NCBI RefSeq assembly: GCF_001750685.1
Contig: NZ_CP017269.1
Location: 3,141,416 to 3,205,415, forward strand
Source of the DNA: Geosporobacter ferrireducens
GTDB lineage: Bacteria; Bacillota; Clostridia; Peptostreptococcales; Thermotaleaceae
Direction: 5' to 3'
Length of the DNA: 64,000 bases
The position numbers and the translations under genes were made by a program. Below the pieces are notes generated by a model that had not been told where the DNA came from, did no database searches, and was given only the letters and a program-made list of their open reading frames with translations. Of this stretch, positions 1-8,083 are shown piece after piece; position 1 is the first letter of the stretch, and the number at the start of each line of letters is the position of its first letter.

Positions 1-449
1 ACCTGCAGGATTGTTGTGACAGCAAGCACCATGATTTTATGAGAAAAATGCATGGGCATCATCGCCATGAGGGAATGAAATGCTGCGGGGTCAAAAGTAA
101 GCTGTCAAAGCTTGCATTCATACTTAATGTGCTGAACAATATGCAGGTAGAGGAGCTGGAGGACAAGGGGGTACTGCTATCCGTCCATATTGATGAAGTG
201 CCGGAAGAATTAAAAAATGTCCTCCAAGAAAAGATACAGCATAAGGAGGAACAACATGGAAGCGAACAGCAATGCTGCTGCATGAAAGATTTCTGTTTTA
301 CAGAAGATATAAATGTATTTATAAAAATACAAATTAACAAGGACAGCGAGTTAGAAAAGGCAGTAGTGATTGTCGGCGGGAAGCAGAAAAATGAATCGGG
401 AGAACAGAAGGATATCAATATAGAAGCTGAGTTAAACTTAATTTGGTAA
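1..449 (+). CDS. His/Cys-rich hypothetical protein, 5' end outside the window
   Basis: The reading frame stays open from the first bases of the window. An internal ATG at 39 has no ribosome binding site, and the codons before it continue the same Cys/His-rich character (CC, HH), so the true start is probably upstream and this is a partial gene. The visible part has a metal-ligand-rich N-terminal half (HGHHRHEGMKCC near the 39 ATG), a CCC cluster in the middle and an acidic/basic C-terminal part without transmembrane segments. I do not recognise the family. The His and Cys clusters suggest metal binding, which is inference. It precedes a sensor kinase that also has a His/Cys-rich N-terminus. 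Confidence 0.6.
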   Translation, partial: LQDCCDSKHHDFMRKMHGHHRHEGMKCCGVKSKLSKLAFILNVLNNMQVEELEDKGVLLSVHIDEVPEELKNVLQEKIQHKEEQHGSEQQCCCMKDFCFTEDINVFIKIQINKDSELEKAVVIVGGKQKNESGEQKDINIEAELNLIW

Positions 450-460
450 AGGGAATCTTA

Positions 461-483
461 AGTTTCTCAGTCACACATCTATA
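461..483. repeat. Solo terminus of the MITE-like repeat family
   Basis: This 23-base stretch matches the right end of the element at 20350-20473 at about 20 of 23 positions (core TCTCAGTCACA). No partner end is seen upstream, so it is a solo or decayed end. Confidence 0.5.
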
Positions 484-512
484 AGGAAAATATTTAGGGA
501 TAACTTATGAAT

Positions 513-549
513 ATAAGGGTGTTAAAAATAAGCATTTTAACGCCCTTAT
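513..549 (+). terminator. 15-bp hairpin between the first gene and the kinase operon
   Basis: ATAAGGGTGTTAAAA at 513-527 pairs with 535-549 across a 7-base loop with a single G-U pair. No clear T-run follows, so termination is likely but not certain. Confidence 0.5.
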
Positions 550-566
550 ATTCTATAGAAAAAAAG

Positions 567-575
567 TGTTATAAT
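567..575 (+). promoter_or_regulatory. Extended -10 promoter for the kinase/regulator operon
   Basis: TGTTATAAT is a perfect -10 hexamer with an upstream TGn extension. The -35 region is weak, as tolerated by extended -10 promoters. It lies about 30 bases before the kinase start. Confidence 0.5.
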
Positions 576-607
576 AGAGGAAAAAATTAGTATATAAGGG
601 GATCAAT

Positions 608-1723
608 ATGTATACAAGACGTAAATATATGCATCAATGTTTTCATATGGATTATGAACAGCGCTGCTGGTATCATAAAGATTTTCATCTATACCATCGA
701 TGTCTTCGATGGGGAAGGCCATTGGTTTTTATTTTTCATCTGTCTATCTTGTATTTGTTGTTTAAATGGATTGGCAATCAAACAGTCAGCATTTTTTTTG
801 CAGTGTTTATCAGTATTAAGGAAATCATTCATCTATCCTTTCTGTGGCGGTTAGAGAATAAAATATTTAAACCTATGGATCAGCTTAAAGCGGCAGTGGA
901 TGAAATTGCAAAAGGCAATTACAATGTAAAAGTTGAATATGAGGTAACCAATGAATTTGGCGTACTAATACATTCTTTTAATAAGATGGCAGAGCAGTTA
1001 CAGCAAAGTGAGAAAGTAAAACTGGCCTATGAAGAAAATCGGAAGACACTGATTGCAAATATTTCCCATGACCTGAAAACACCCATCGCATCTATTCAGG
1101 GATATATAGAGGCAATTCGGGATGGCTTTGTTGAATCACAGGAAAAAGTCAATAAATACCTTAAAATCATACACCATAACACTATCTATATGAATAAGCT
1201 CATTGATGATCTTTTCCTCTTTTCCAAGTTAGATATGGAAAAGCTGGATTTTCAATACGAAGATATAGAGATTCGTCCTTATATGGAAGACCTGATGGAA
1301 GAGTTCAAATTTGATTTAGAGGAGAGGCAAATTCAATTTACGTATAAGGATAAGGTGGCTTCGAAACATTATGTTCGCTTAGATAGAAAAAGGATTCAGC
1401 AGGCAATAAGAAATATTATCGGCAATGCAGTTAAATATGGGAATAAAGAGAATCTGGCGATAGAGGTAGGACTGCTTTTTCAGAATGATCTTGTATGTAT
1501 TGAAATAAAAGACAATGGACCAGGAATCTCTACGGATAAGCTCCCTTATATTTTTAATAGATTTTACCGAATCGATCATGAACGTACCAAGGATTTTATG
1601 AGTACAGGCCTTGGGTTAGCAATCGCCAAAGAACTCGTAGAGGCACATGGCGGCAAAATCACTGTGTCAAGCATTGCAGAAGAAGGAAGCTGTTTTACAA
1701 TCATGCTTCCAGTTGTCAAATAG
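608..1723 (+). CDS. Sensor histidine kinase (HAMP, HisKA, HATPase)
   Basis: This 371-aa membrane kinase has a short cytoplasmic N-terminus rich in His and Cys, one or two membrane segments at about residues 40-75, a HAMP linker (about 85-140), a dimerisation box with the phospho-acceptor motif NISHDLKTP (His near 154) and an ATPase domain with N box, DNGPGIS and GLGLAIAKELVEAHGG. There is almost no extracytoplasmic domain, so the signal is probably sensed in or at the membrane or by the His/Cys-rich N-terminus. It is followed 19 bases later by its response regulator, to which it should pass phosphate. The ribosome site AAGGGG precedes the ATG. Confidence 0.9.
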   Translation: MYTRRKYMHQCFHMDYEQRCWYHKDFHLYHRCLRWGRPLVFIFHLSILYLLFKWIGNQTVSIFFAVFISIKEIIHLSFLWRLENKIFKPMDQLKAAVDEIAKGNYNVKVEYEVTNEFGVLIHSFNKMAEQLQQSEKVKLAYEENRKTLIANISHDLKTPIASIQGYIEAIRDGFVESQEKVNKYLKIIHHNTIYMNKLIDDLFLFSKLDMEKLDFQYEDIEIRPYMEDLMEEFKFDLEERQIQFTYKDKVASKHYVRLDRKRIQQAIRNIIGNAVKYGNKENLAIEVGLLFQNDLVCIEIKDNGPGISTDKLPYIFNRFYRIDHERTKDFMSTGLGLAIAKELVEAHGGKITVSSIAEEGSCFTIMLPVVK

Positions 1724-1742
1724 TACGAGGGGAGTATTGTCT

Positions 1743-2429
1743 ATGAAACAAATATTGATTATTGAAGATGATATCAACATCGCAGAATTAGAGCGAGATT
1801 ATCTTCAACTTAATGGTTATAAAGCAGATATTGTTCAAGATGGAATGCAGGGGCTTAAAAAGGCCATATCCGGCTTTTATGATGTAGTCCTTGTAGATTT
1901 GATGCTGCCGAATAAAAATGGATATGAGATTATACAGGAGATTCGAAAGGTTTTAGAGATTCCGGTCATCGTTATTTCTGCCCGAAACGAAGATATTGAT
2001 AAAATCAGAGGATTGGGTTTTGGTGCTGATGATTATCTGACAAAACCCTTTAGCCCGGCAGAATTGGTTGCAAGGGTTAAGTCTCATATCAAGAGGTATG
2101 AACGTCTGATGGGAACCAAGACAACAAACGAAGTCATAAACCACAGGGGCCTGGAAATAAATACTGCAGCCCATAAGATTTATATAAATGGGAAAGAAAT
2201 TCAAATGACAGCGAAAGAATATGAGCTTTTATTGTTTCTGGCATCCAATCCTAATATTGTATTTAGTAAGGATCAAATCTTCGATACCATATGGGGTGAA
2301 GAATACTATGGAGATACAGCAACCGTAGCTGTGCATATCCAAAAAATCAGAAAGAAAATTGAAAAAGATTCATCAAATCCAGAGTATATTGAAACCATTT
2401 GGGGGGCAGGGTACAGATTTAATTCCTAA
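1743..2429 (+). CDS. OmpR/PhoB-family response regulator
   Basis: This 228-aa DNA-binding regulator has a receiver domain (residues 1-120; acidic pair at 9-10, phospho-acceptor D52, K101) and a C-terminal winged helix typical of OmpR/PhoB (about 130-228). The start is the ATG after GAGGGGAG; the frame is open further upstream but that part lies inside the kinase gene. It is the partner of the preceding kinase. The downstream redox-type genes (to 3688) are the nearest candidate targets, which is inference. Confidence 0.93.
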   Translation: MKQILIIEDDINIAELERDYLQLNGYKADIVQDGMQGLKKAISGFYDVVLVDLMLPNKNGYEIIQEIRKVLEIPVIVISARNEDIDKIRGLGFGADDYLTKPFSPAELVARVKSHIKRYERLMGTKTTNEVINHRGLEINTAAHKIYINGKEIQMTAKEYELLLFLASNPNIVFSKDQIFDTIWGEEYYGDTATVAVHIQKIRKKIEKDSSNPEYIETIWGAGYRFNS

Positions 2430-2458
2430 TGCGTTTCATAGATATTTAAAATAAATAT

Positions 2459-2746
2459 ATGTTCAAGTTAATATTTGTAGATGAATTGGGGAAACCCTTG
2501 GAGAAACTTTTGAAAAATGGTATGCAGCCGTCTGTAGGGATGCTGCTTAGAGAGAACGTTCTGGCCTGTGCGTGGCGAGGCTATTTAGAAGAGAAACATA
2601 TTGATTTGGTAAGTGAATTGATCGGGTCTTCCGTTCATGGAAAGCTGCTCTTTTTCATACAAGGGAGAAGTATGGACGGATTGGAGGCTATGATTACTTC
2701 GATCAGAAGGGAAATAGAATTTTTGATGAAAGGTAAAGAGGTGTAA
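2459..2746 (+). CDS. Conserved-looking hypothetical protein, 95 aa
   Basis: I do not recognise this small soluble protein. It has no signal peptide or membrane segment and contains a central LLFFIQGRSMDG strand-turn. Its stop lies 2 bases before the next start, so it is probably translated with the FMN-binding protein gene. No good ribosome binding site is visible before its ATG, so the start is uncertain. It belongs to the apparent cassette small protein - FMN-binding protein - flavodoxin. Confidence 0.55.
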   Translation: MFKLIFVDELGKPLEKLLKNGMQPSVGMLLRENVLACAWRGYLEEKHIDLVSELIGSSVHGKLLFFIQGRSMDGLEAMITSIRREIEFLMKGKEV

Positions 2747-2748
2747 CA

Positions 2749-3156
2749 ATGGGTAGAAGATCGAAGAAGGTGCTAACAATTGTACTGATTCTTACATTGG
2801 GCTTGTCCGCTGCCTTTTATGTAGGACTTCAAACCAAGCTGAAGGAATTTAGAGAAGAAATCAGCAAGATTGAAATTCAAGAGATTGATTTATCTAAGAT
2901 TGCTGATGGGATATATCAAGGGGAATATTATGTAAATGATCTTGTAGGAGCTGTGGTAAATGTAACGGTAAAAAACAACAAGATTGCAGCTATCAATTTT
3001 GTTGAACATAAGAATGGAAAAGGGAAGAAGGCAGAGCGTATTACTGACAGTGTCATTAATGGGCAAAGCTTGCAGGTAGATGTGATTTCAGGAGCCACTG
3101 GAAGCAGCACAATCATACTAAAGGCAATAGAAAATGCTTTAGAAAAAGGGTTATAG
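2749..3156 (+). CDS. FMN-binding domain protein, membrane-anchored
   Basis: This 135-aa protein has an N-terminal membrane anchor or signal segment (about residues 8-26) and an extracytoplasmic FMN_bind domain, as in RnfG/NqrC and related electron carriers. The motif SGATGSS near the C-terminus resembles the site where FMN is attached covalently through a Thr/Ser by an ApbE-type transferase in this family. The domain is single and short, as in stand-alone clostridial FMN_bind proteins. A role in electron transfer at the outer membrane face is inferred. A flavodoxin gene follows, supporting a redox context; no apbE gene is in the window. Confidence 0.85.
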   Translation: MGRRSKKVLTIVLILTLGLSAAFYVGLQTKLKEFREEISKIEIQEIDLSKIADGIYQGEYYVNDLVGAVVNVTVKNNKIAAINFVEHKNGKGKKAERITDSVINGQSLQVDVISGATGSSTIILKAIENALEKGL

Positions 3157-3205
3157 AAGTATCTGTATTAATCTTATCAAATTATTTTAAAATGGAGGTT
3201 TGAAG

Positions 3206-3688
3206 ATGAGAACATTAATTGCTTATAGAACGAAATACGGTAGCACTGAAAGGTGTGCTGCCATGCTGTCAGAACAGCTGGATGGAGAAGTGGAACTTTT
3301 TGATTTGAAGGCAGTAGAGGAGGTAGATCTTACCCAGTATGACCGCATCATTGTTGGTGGATCTATTTATATGGGCAGAATTCAAAAAGAAATTAACGCG
3401 TTTTGCCTAAAGAATATAAGTAGTTTAAAAGATAAAAAGATCGGCTTATATATATGCTGTATGCAGGAGGGAGATACTGCAGAAAAGCAATTGTATAATT
3501 CCTTTCCCCATGAGCTTTTAAGCAATAGTATTGCATGTGAATACTTTGGAGGAGCATTTACATTTGATAAAATGAGCTTTATAGACCGCTTTATTGCTAA
3601 GAAGGTATCAAAAACCGACAAGGATATATTTAATATTTCAGAAGAGCGGATTAACAGGTTTGCAAAGGCTATGAACAGCGACTGTTAG
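3206..3688 (+). CDS. Flavodoxin / flavodoxin-like electron carrier
   Basis: This 160-aa cytoplasmic protein begins with the flavodoxin signature (AYRTKYGSTERCA, phosphate-binding loop for FMN) and contains the GGSIYMGR loop typical of the HemG/MioC-like flavodoxin group. The start is ATG 3206, placed 7 bases after GGAGG; a TTG six bases earlier is too close to that site. It likely shuttles electrons as FMN semiquinone/hydroquinone, possibly with the preceding FMN-binding protein. A protoporphyrinogen oxidase (HemG-like) role cannot be excluded but has no local support. Confidence 0.88.
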   Translation: MRTLIAYRTKYGSTERCAAMLSEQLDGEVELFDLKAVEEVDLTQYDRIIVGGSIYMGRIQKEINAFCLKNISSLKDKKIGLYICCMQEGDTAEKQLYNSFPHELLSNSIACEYFGGAFTFDKMSFIDRFIAKKVSKTDKDIFNISEERINRFAKAMNSDC

Positions 3689-3722
3689 GCAATTGCTGCT
3701 ATTCGTTCTGATAAAAAACAGG

Positions 3723-3750
3723 AGGACCATCTTTTTAAACGGATGGTCCT
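3723..3750. terminator. Bidirectional intrinsic terminator
   Basis: AGGACCATC at 3723-3731 pairs perfectly with 3742-3750, followed by TTTGT. It sits between the convergent flavodoxin and ABC ATPase genes and can serve both. Confidence 0.75.
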
Positions 3751-3766
3751 TTGTCTATGATTTGTA

Positions 3767-4546
3767 TTATTGAGAAGCAGGACGCAGCCAGAAGCGGTTC
3801 TGGGATTGTTCGAAGAGGATGGGTGCCTCGAAGAAATCAGAGAGTGTGTTTGCCGTCAAAACAGTCTCTGTCTTTCCGGAAGAATGAATTTCTCCTCTGC
3901 GAAGCAATAAAGTATGACTAAAAACAGGAAGGATTTCTTCCGTACGGTGGGTAACATAGATGAGTGTTGGTGCATCCTTTTCAGTACTTAATTTTTCCAC
4001 TATCGAAAGCAGTTGTTCCTTTGCAAAGATATCCAGACCTGTACAGGGTTCGTCCAGAATCAATAAACGGGGGGCAGACATAAGTCCTCTTGCGATTAAT
4101 ACCCGTTGCTTTTCTCCCTGTGATAAAGACTGATAGGTACGGTTTGCAAAATGACCGATATCTAAGCGTTCCAGTAAATGTATGGCAAATTCCCGGTCCT
4201 CAAGCTTGGGTTGTTCATATAAGCCGATGGTAGCAAATTTACCGCTTAAAACAATGTCTTCCACTGACTCAGACACATAAAGCTTCTCTTGAAGTGCAGT
4301 GCTGACCCAACCAATGGATTTTCTTAACTCTCTCAAATCAAACTTTCCAAAGACTTTACCTAAAACTGCGAGCTCTCCTTTTGAAGGAAAAAGATAACCG
4401 TTTACCATATTTAATAATGTCGTTTTACCTGAACCATTTAACCCCAAAATAGCCCAATGCTCGCCGGGAGAAACAGTCCAGTTGATATCTTTTAAGATGG
4501 TTTTTGTATCTTTTATTACAGAAACTTGCTGTGCTTGAATAACCAA
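3767..4546 (-). CDS. ABC transporter ATP-binding protein (YlmA/ModF-like)
   Basis: This 259-aa ATPase has Walker A GLNGSGKTT, signature LSQGEKQR, Walker B LLILDEP and an H-loop (VTHRTEE). It resembles the stand-alone ATPases YlmA and ModF, which lack a linked permease; none is adjacent here either. The start is the TTG at 4546, about 8 bases after GGGGAG; an in-frame TTG at 4570 has no such site. The transported substrate, or whether it transports at all, is unknown. The aspartate kinase gene lies upstream on the same strand, but with no evident functional link. Confidence 0.85.
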   Translation of the reverse strand: MVIQAQQVSVIKDTKTILKDINWTVSPGEHWAILGLNGSGKTTLLNMVNGYLFPSKGELAVLGKVFGKFDLRELRKSIGWVSTALQEKLYVSESVEDIVLSGKFATIGLYEQPKLEDREFAIHLLERLDIGHFANRTYQSLSQGEKQRVLIARGLMSAPRLLILDEPCTGLDIFAKEQLLSIVEKLSTEKDAPTLIYVTHRTEEILPVFSHTLLLRRGEIHSSGKTETVLTANTLSDFFEAPILFEQSQNRFWLRPASQ

Positions 4547-4606
4547 ATGAATTCTCCCCTTTATAGACAATATATCAATAATAATAATCGTTTATAAGTA
4601 CGCTTA

Positions 4607-5914
4607 CTATTCAACGAAGGCATTATATATTGCATGTACAGCCTTCTCAAAATCCTGAGTTTCAATACCCACGATAATATTTATCTCGCTAGAACCCTGG
4701 TCAATCATCCGGATATTGATATTGGCGTTGGCTAACGCAGTAAAAAGCTTTGCAGCCATACCCGGAGTATAGGACATGCCCTGTCCAACGGTTGCAATCA
4801 ATGCCATGTTTGGATAAACCTCCAGTGCGTCAGGATTGCACTGCTGTTGGATTTCCCTAATGATCTTGTCCAATTTATTTTCAATCTGATAGTCTGTTAT
4901 AACAATCGATAAAGTATCTATACTAGAGGGAATGTGCTCAAAATATACACCATTCATTTCAAAAATTGTAAGCAGCTTTCTAACAAATCCGATATCCGAT
5001 TTCATAAGATTTTTTTCCAGGTGGATTACAGTAAAGTCTTTTCTGCCGGCAATTCCTGTTATAGCTGCTGTTCGTTTTGCTTCATTTACAATTAGGGTAC
5101 CTGGGTGAACGGGATCATTTGTATTCTTTATGTTAATAGGAATACCTGCTTTTCTAACGGGAAAAATAGTCTCTTCATGAAGTACGCTGGCACCCATGTA
5201 GGATAGCTCCCGTAATTCGCGATAAGTAATGGTTTCAATGGGTTTTGGATTGTCAATGATTCTGGGATCGGCCATCAAAAACCCGGATACATCTGTCCAA
5301 TTCTCATAGATATCAGCTTGTACGCCTCTTGCAACAATAGCTCCGGTTATATCAGAGCCGCCCCTGGAAAAGATCTTGATTTCCCCGTTAGGTGTTGATC
5401 CGTAGAAACCTGGAATGACAGCCTTTGGATATTTGGATAGCCGTTGGGCAATGACTACATTGGTACGTTCTGCATCAAAACTGCCATTCTGTTTAAAAAA
5501 TACAACTTCTGCAGCATCGACAAAGGCATAGTTTAAGTAATTGGCTAGAATGATTCCGTTAAGGTATTCGCCTCTGCTTGCAATATAGTCCAAGGATGCA
5601 TGGTTTTTAATTTTTTCTTTTATTATTTTCAACTCTGCGCCTATATCTAAATCGAGCCCCAGTTCGGCCACAATTCCTAAATAGCGGTCGGTAATAATCT
5701 GAAATACTTCCTCAAAAGGCACAGCGTGCTGTACATGCGCATGACACAAGTAAAGCAGGTCTGTTATTTTGCTGTCTTCTGCATAACGCTTGCCGGGAGC
5801 AGATGGAATCACATATCGGCGGCTTTCATCAGCCAGGACAATGGAACGGACTTTACGAAACTGGTCGGCATTGGCGAGAGAGCTTCCGCCGAATTTAGCT
5901 ACTTTTAATTTCAA
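4607..5914 (-). CDS. Aspartate kinase
   Basis: This enzyme phosphorylates L-aspartate, the first step to lysine, methionine and threonine. The 435-aa protein has the kinase motif KFGGSS at the N-terminus, a catalytic region with SRGGSDITGA, and two C-terminal ACT domains (from about residue 300) for feedback control. It resembles the monofunctional YclM/LysC type. The start is TTG 5914, 9 bases after GGAGG at 5924-5928; the TTG at 5923 overlaps that site. The 5' region is too short for a lysine riboswitch. Threonine synthase (18726) and threonine dehydratase (59207) occur elsewhere in the window. Confidence 0.93.
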   Translation of the reverse strand: MKLKVAKFGGSSLANADQFRKVRSIVLADESRRYVIPSAPGKRYAEDSKITDLLYLCHAHVQHAVPFEEVFQIITDRYLGIVAELGLDLDIGAELKIIKEKIKNHASLDYIASRGEYLNGIILANYLNYAFVDAAEVVFFKQNGSFDAERTNVVIAQRLSKYPKAVIPGFYGSTPNGEIKIFSRGGSDITGAIVARGVQADIYENWTDVSGFLMADPRIIDNPKPIETITYRELRELSYMGASVLHEETIFPVRKAGIPINIKNTNDPVHPGTLIVNEAKRTAAITGIAGRKDFTVIHLEKNLMKSDIGFVRKLLTIFEMNGVYFEHIPSSIDTLSIVITDYQIENKLDKIIREIQQQCNPDALEVYPNMALIATVGQGMSYTPGMAAKLFTALANANINIRMIDQGSSEINIIVGIETQDFEKAVHAIYNAFVE

Positions 5915-6031
5915 TGGGGTCAACCTCCTAAATTAGTAAGAATATTAGAAATAGTATAATGATAGTATCGCTAAAAGTCAACCATAACTTTGTGGAAGAT
6001 ATTTTCCTTTCCATTTTTTGCGGTGAAATTA

Positions 6032-6085
6032 AAAAACCGGTGGCAGACATGAATGCGTTTGCGTTCATATTTGCCACCGGTTTTT
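6032..6085 (-). terminator. Strong terminator after peroxiredoxin
   Basis: A 14-bp perfect stem (6032-6045 with 6072-6085, core ACCGGTGGCA) is followed on the minus strand by a T-rich tract. The loop holds a second small inverted repeat (ATGAA/TTCAT). Confidence 0.8.
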
Positions 6086-6087
6086 AC

Positions 6088-6549
6088 TTACATTGTAGAG
6101 AGAACCTGGAGCACCTCATTGATATCCGGCAGTTCCTGGGTATAATAGACCTTCACCCATTTGATGATGCCATTTTCATCGACGATAACATTGGCACGTT
6201 CTGATGCACCTTGACTCTCGTTAAATAGGCCATATGCTTGTGTAACTTTTCCATGGGGCCAAAAATCAGAGGGAAGGCTAACATTGTTCACTACAATGGC
6301 AGTTGCCCAAGCTTTCTTACTTGGCTGGGGATCAACACTAAAGCCGAGGGGAATGGTGTTCAGTTTTTGAAAAGCCTGCCAATTATTTTCTAAAGCCCGC
6401 ATCTGATCTGTACAGACGGGTGTCCATGCAAGGGGATGCCAAGAAAGCAACACTTTTCTTCCTTTATAATCAGATAAGCGGATGTTGTTTTCATGCTGAT
6501 CCATCAAAGCAAAATCCGGTGCATGCTCACCTACTGCGATAGGTTTCAT
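6088..6549 (-). CDS. Peroxiredoxin, AhpC/TSA family, 1-Cys type
   Basis: This 153-aa thiol peroxidase reduces hydrogen peroxide or organic peroxides in the cytoplasm. The peroxidatic cysteine is C46 in TPVCT, with upstream Pro/Thr as in AhpC/TSA enzymes. There is no second cysteine in the protein, so any resolving thiol must come from a partner. The sequence around it (WHPLAWTPVCTDQM) is typical of the short clostridial peroxiredoxins. ATG 6549 follows GGAGG by 7 bases. It is transcribed alone, bounded by its own terminator. Confidence 0.93.
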   Translation of the reverse strand: MKPIAVGEHAPDFALMDQHENNIRLSDYKGRKVLLSWHPLAWTPVCTDQMRALENNWQAFQKLNTIPLGFSVDPQPSKKAWATAIVVNNVSLPSDFWPHGKVTQAYGLFNESQGASERANVIVDENGIIKWVKVYYTQELPDINEVLQVLSTM

Positions 6550-6707
6550 AGATCAACCTCCTTTCTGTAATGGTTATAGCATCTCCGGGGCAGCTAGATT
6601 TTATAATTGTCTATAGGCGTAGGGGAAAAATATTTCTTTTATCTTAAATGGGGAGAGGATAAATTTGAACATATCTTCATGAATTGAAACGGTTCATTCC
6701 ATAAGCT

Positions 6708-6932
6708 TTATTTTAGATGTGTTTCTATCCAGTCTGTAAGAGGTTTCATTTTTTCTATCCATACCTCAATAGGACTTGTTCGAAAAAACTGGTATTTATG
6801 TGCCAAAGCAATGGTTAGAATGATAGCTGTCATGGCAATATAGATATACGGAACTGCTTTGTCATCTTTTTTTAATTTAACAAAATCAATCAACAGTATG
6901 AGTGAAACGAATAGAACTAAGAGTATATTCAT
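6708..6932 (-). CDS. Small two-TM membrane protein of the germination locus (D-subunit-like)
   Basis: This 74-aa protein has two predicted membrane helices (about residues 2-20 and 28-46). Its ATG overlaps the stop of the GerC-type gene by one base (TGATG) after GGGGGAGG, so translation is coupled. Small two-TM proteins encoded next to germination receptor operons are known in Bacillales as D genes that modulate receptor function. Position and topology support that role; sequence homology was not tested. The gene is the last of the minus-strand operon. Confidence 0.7.
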   Translation of the reverse strand: MNILLVLFVSLILLIDFVKLKKDDKAVPYIYIAMTAIILTIALAHKYQFFRTSPIEVWIEKMKPLTDWIETHLK

Positions 6933-8083
6933 CAGATCCTCCCCCTGTTTATATTTAAAGCAGAATGAATAATGGTGCTTTCTGCCTTGATATTGATATC
7001 GGCAGAAGCAAATGCATCGTTCCATTCACTTTTCAATGCTTTGAAGTCATGGGGGTATTTTTTAGAGAAATCTTTGCTCAAGTTGAAATAATCAATTTTA
7101 TACTTTTTTTGTGCAGCAGTGATAGATTGCTTAAGCTTATCTTTTAAAATTTGATCCAGTTGCTTTTGTGCAGCTTCGATATCCAATTCATGAATTTGAT
7201 TCATTTGGGTAATTCTTTCTGCTACATTTCCTTTCACCTTGAGTTCGATATCGAAAACGACAGTTTGGTTTTCATATTTCGGTGTAATTTTTGTTTTGGA
7301 TTCCAAAATTTCTATGGTGATTTTATCACCAGTTTGATTGCACTCAAAGACAATTAGCCCATTTTTGAACTTATTGGTAATCAGGTTAAAGCCTTGACCT
7401 TCTTCATAGGTAAGATAACCTTTTAATTGATCATGATCGAAAACAGCCATTTGAGTCAGCTTCAGCCGACTTTGTTCGTAGTTTGTTGGTGCTGGTATTT
7501 TTTCAACAAGGGCAGTGGTATAGTTCATCACGGGATTATTTACAGATTCAACAGTTCTCCGAAGATCAGATACAGATATTTTAGAATGGGCACCATAGTT
7601 TTTTGCTGCAAGTTCTAATACGGTAGCCGGGATTTGGCCTAAGATGTTTGGAGAATCTAAAGTATCCTTTGGATTGTTTCTGGTAATAAATACTTGAGAA
7701 GATAATCTTAGCTCCATGTCTTGTACCAGAAAACCAACGATCTCGCCGATTCCCTCCCGGGCGATAGACTCATCTATTAGAATGGATTGAATATGAGCCA
7801 AGTACAGACGTCTCGCAGCAATTAGAGATAGATTCCTTAAGGCATCAAAGACGGTAAGGCCCTCTGCTTCCATCATTGTGTATACATCTCTTTGTGTTGG
7901 TATATCAGCATGGATTGCCTTCGGATTGGCAACCTGAGCCACGACGGTATACAGGCCCTTATCTGTTTTAGATATCCCTATTCCCATGACAAATCCAAGG
8001 TTTTCTATTTCTCGGCGGCTCCAGCAGGAGGTAGTGAGAATACAAGATATAAGTATAATCAGCAAGATCCTGAACTTTCTCAT
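6932..8083 (-). CDS. Spore germination protein, GerAC family lipoprotein
   Basis: This 383-aa protein is the C subunit of a GerA-type nutrient germinant receptor. It has a lipoprotein signal peptide with C20 (LTTSC) as the likely lipidated residue, followed by the family start WSRREIENLGFVMGIGIS, and a C-terminal GerAC domain (from about 210). It would be anchored on the outer face of the inner spore membrane. Its ATG overlaps the stop of the A-subunit gene by 4 bases (ATGA). The lipobox -3 residue is Thr rather than the usual Leu. Confidence 0.92.
   Translation of the reverse strand: MRKFRILLIILISCILTTSCWSRREIENLGFVMGIGISKTDKGLYTVVAQVANPKAIHADIPTQRDVYTMMEAEGLTVFDALRNLSLIAARRLYLAHIQSILIDESIAREGIGEIVGFLVQDMELRLSSQVFITRNNPKDTLDSPNILGQIPATVLELAAKNYGAHSKISVSDLRRTVESVNNPVMNYTTALVEKIPAPTNYEQSRLKLTQMAVFDHDQLKGYLTYEEGQGFNLITNKFKNGLIVFECNQTGDKITIEILESKTKITPKYENQTVVFDIELKVKGNVAERITQMNQIHELDIEAAQKQLDQILKDKLKQSITAAQKKYKIDYFNLSKDFSKKYPHDFKALKSEWNDAFASADINIKAESTIIHSALNINRGRI

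Noticed and set aside
1953-2204. Minus-strand frame of 83 aa inside the response regulator
   Set aside because: Shadow of the coding frame with no supporting signal.
5924-6031. Lysine riboswitch upstream of aspartate kinase
   Set aside because: Only about 110 bases lie between the gene start and the peroxiredoxin terminator, with no aptamer motif.
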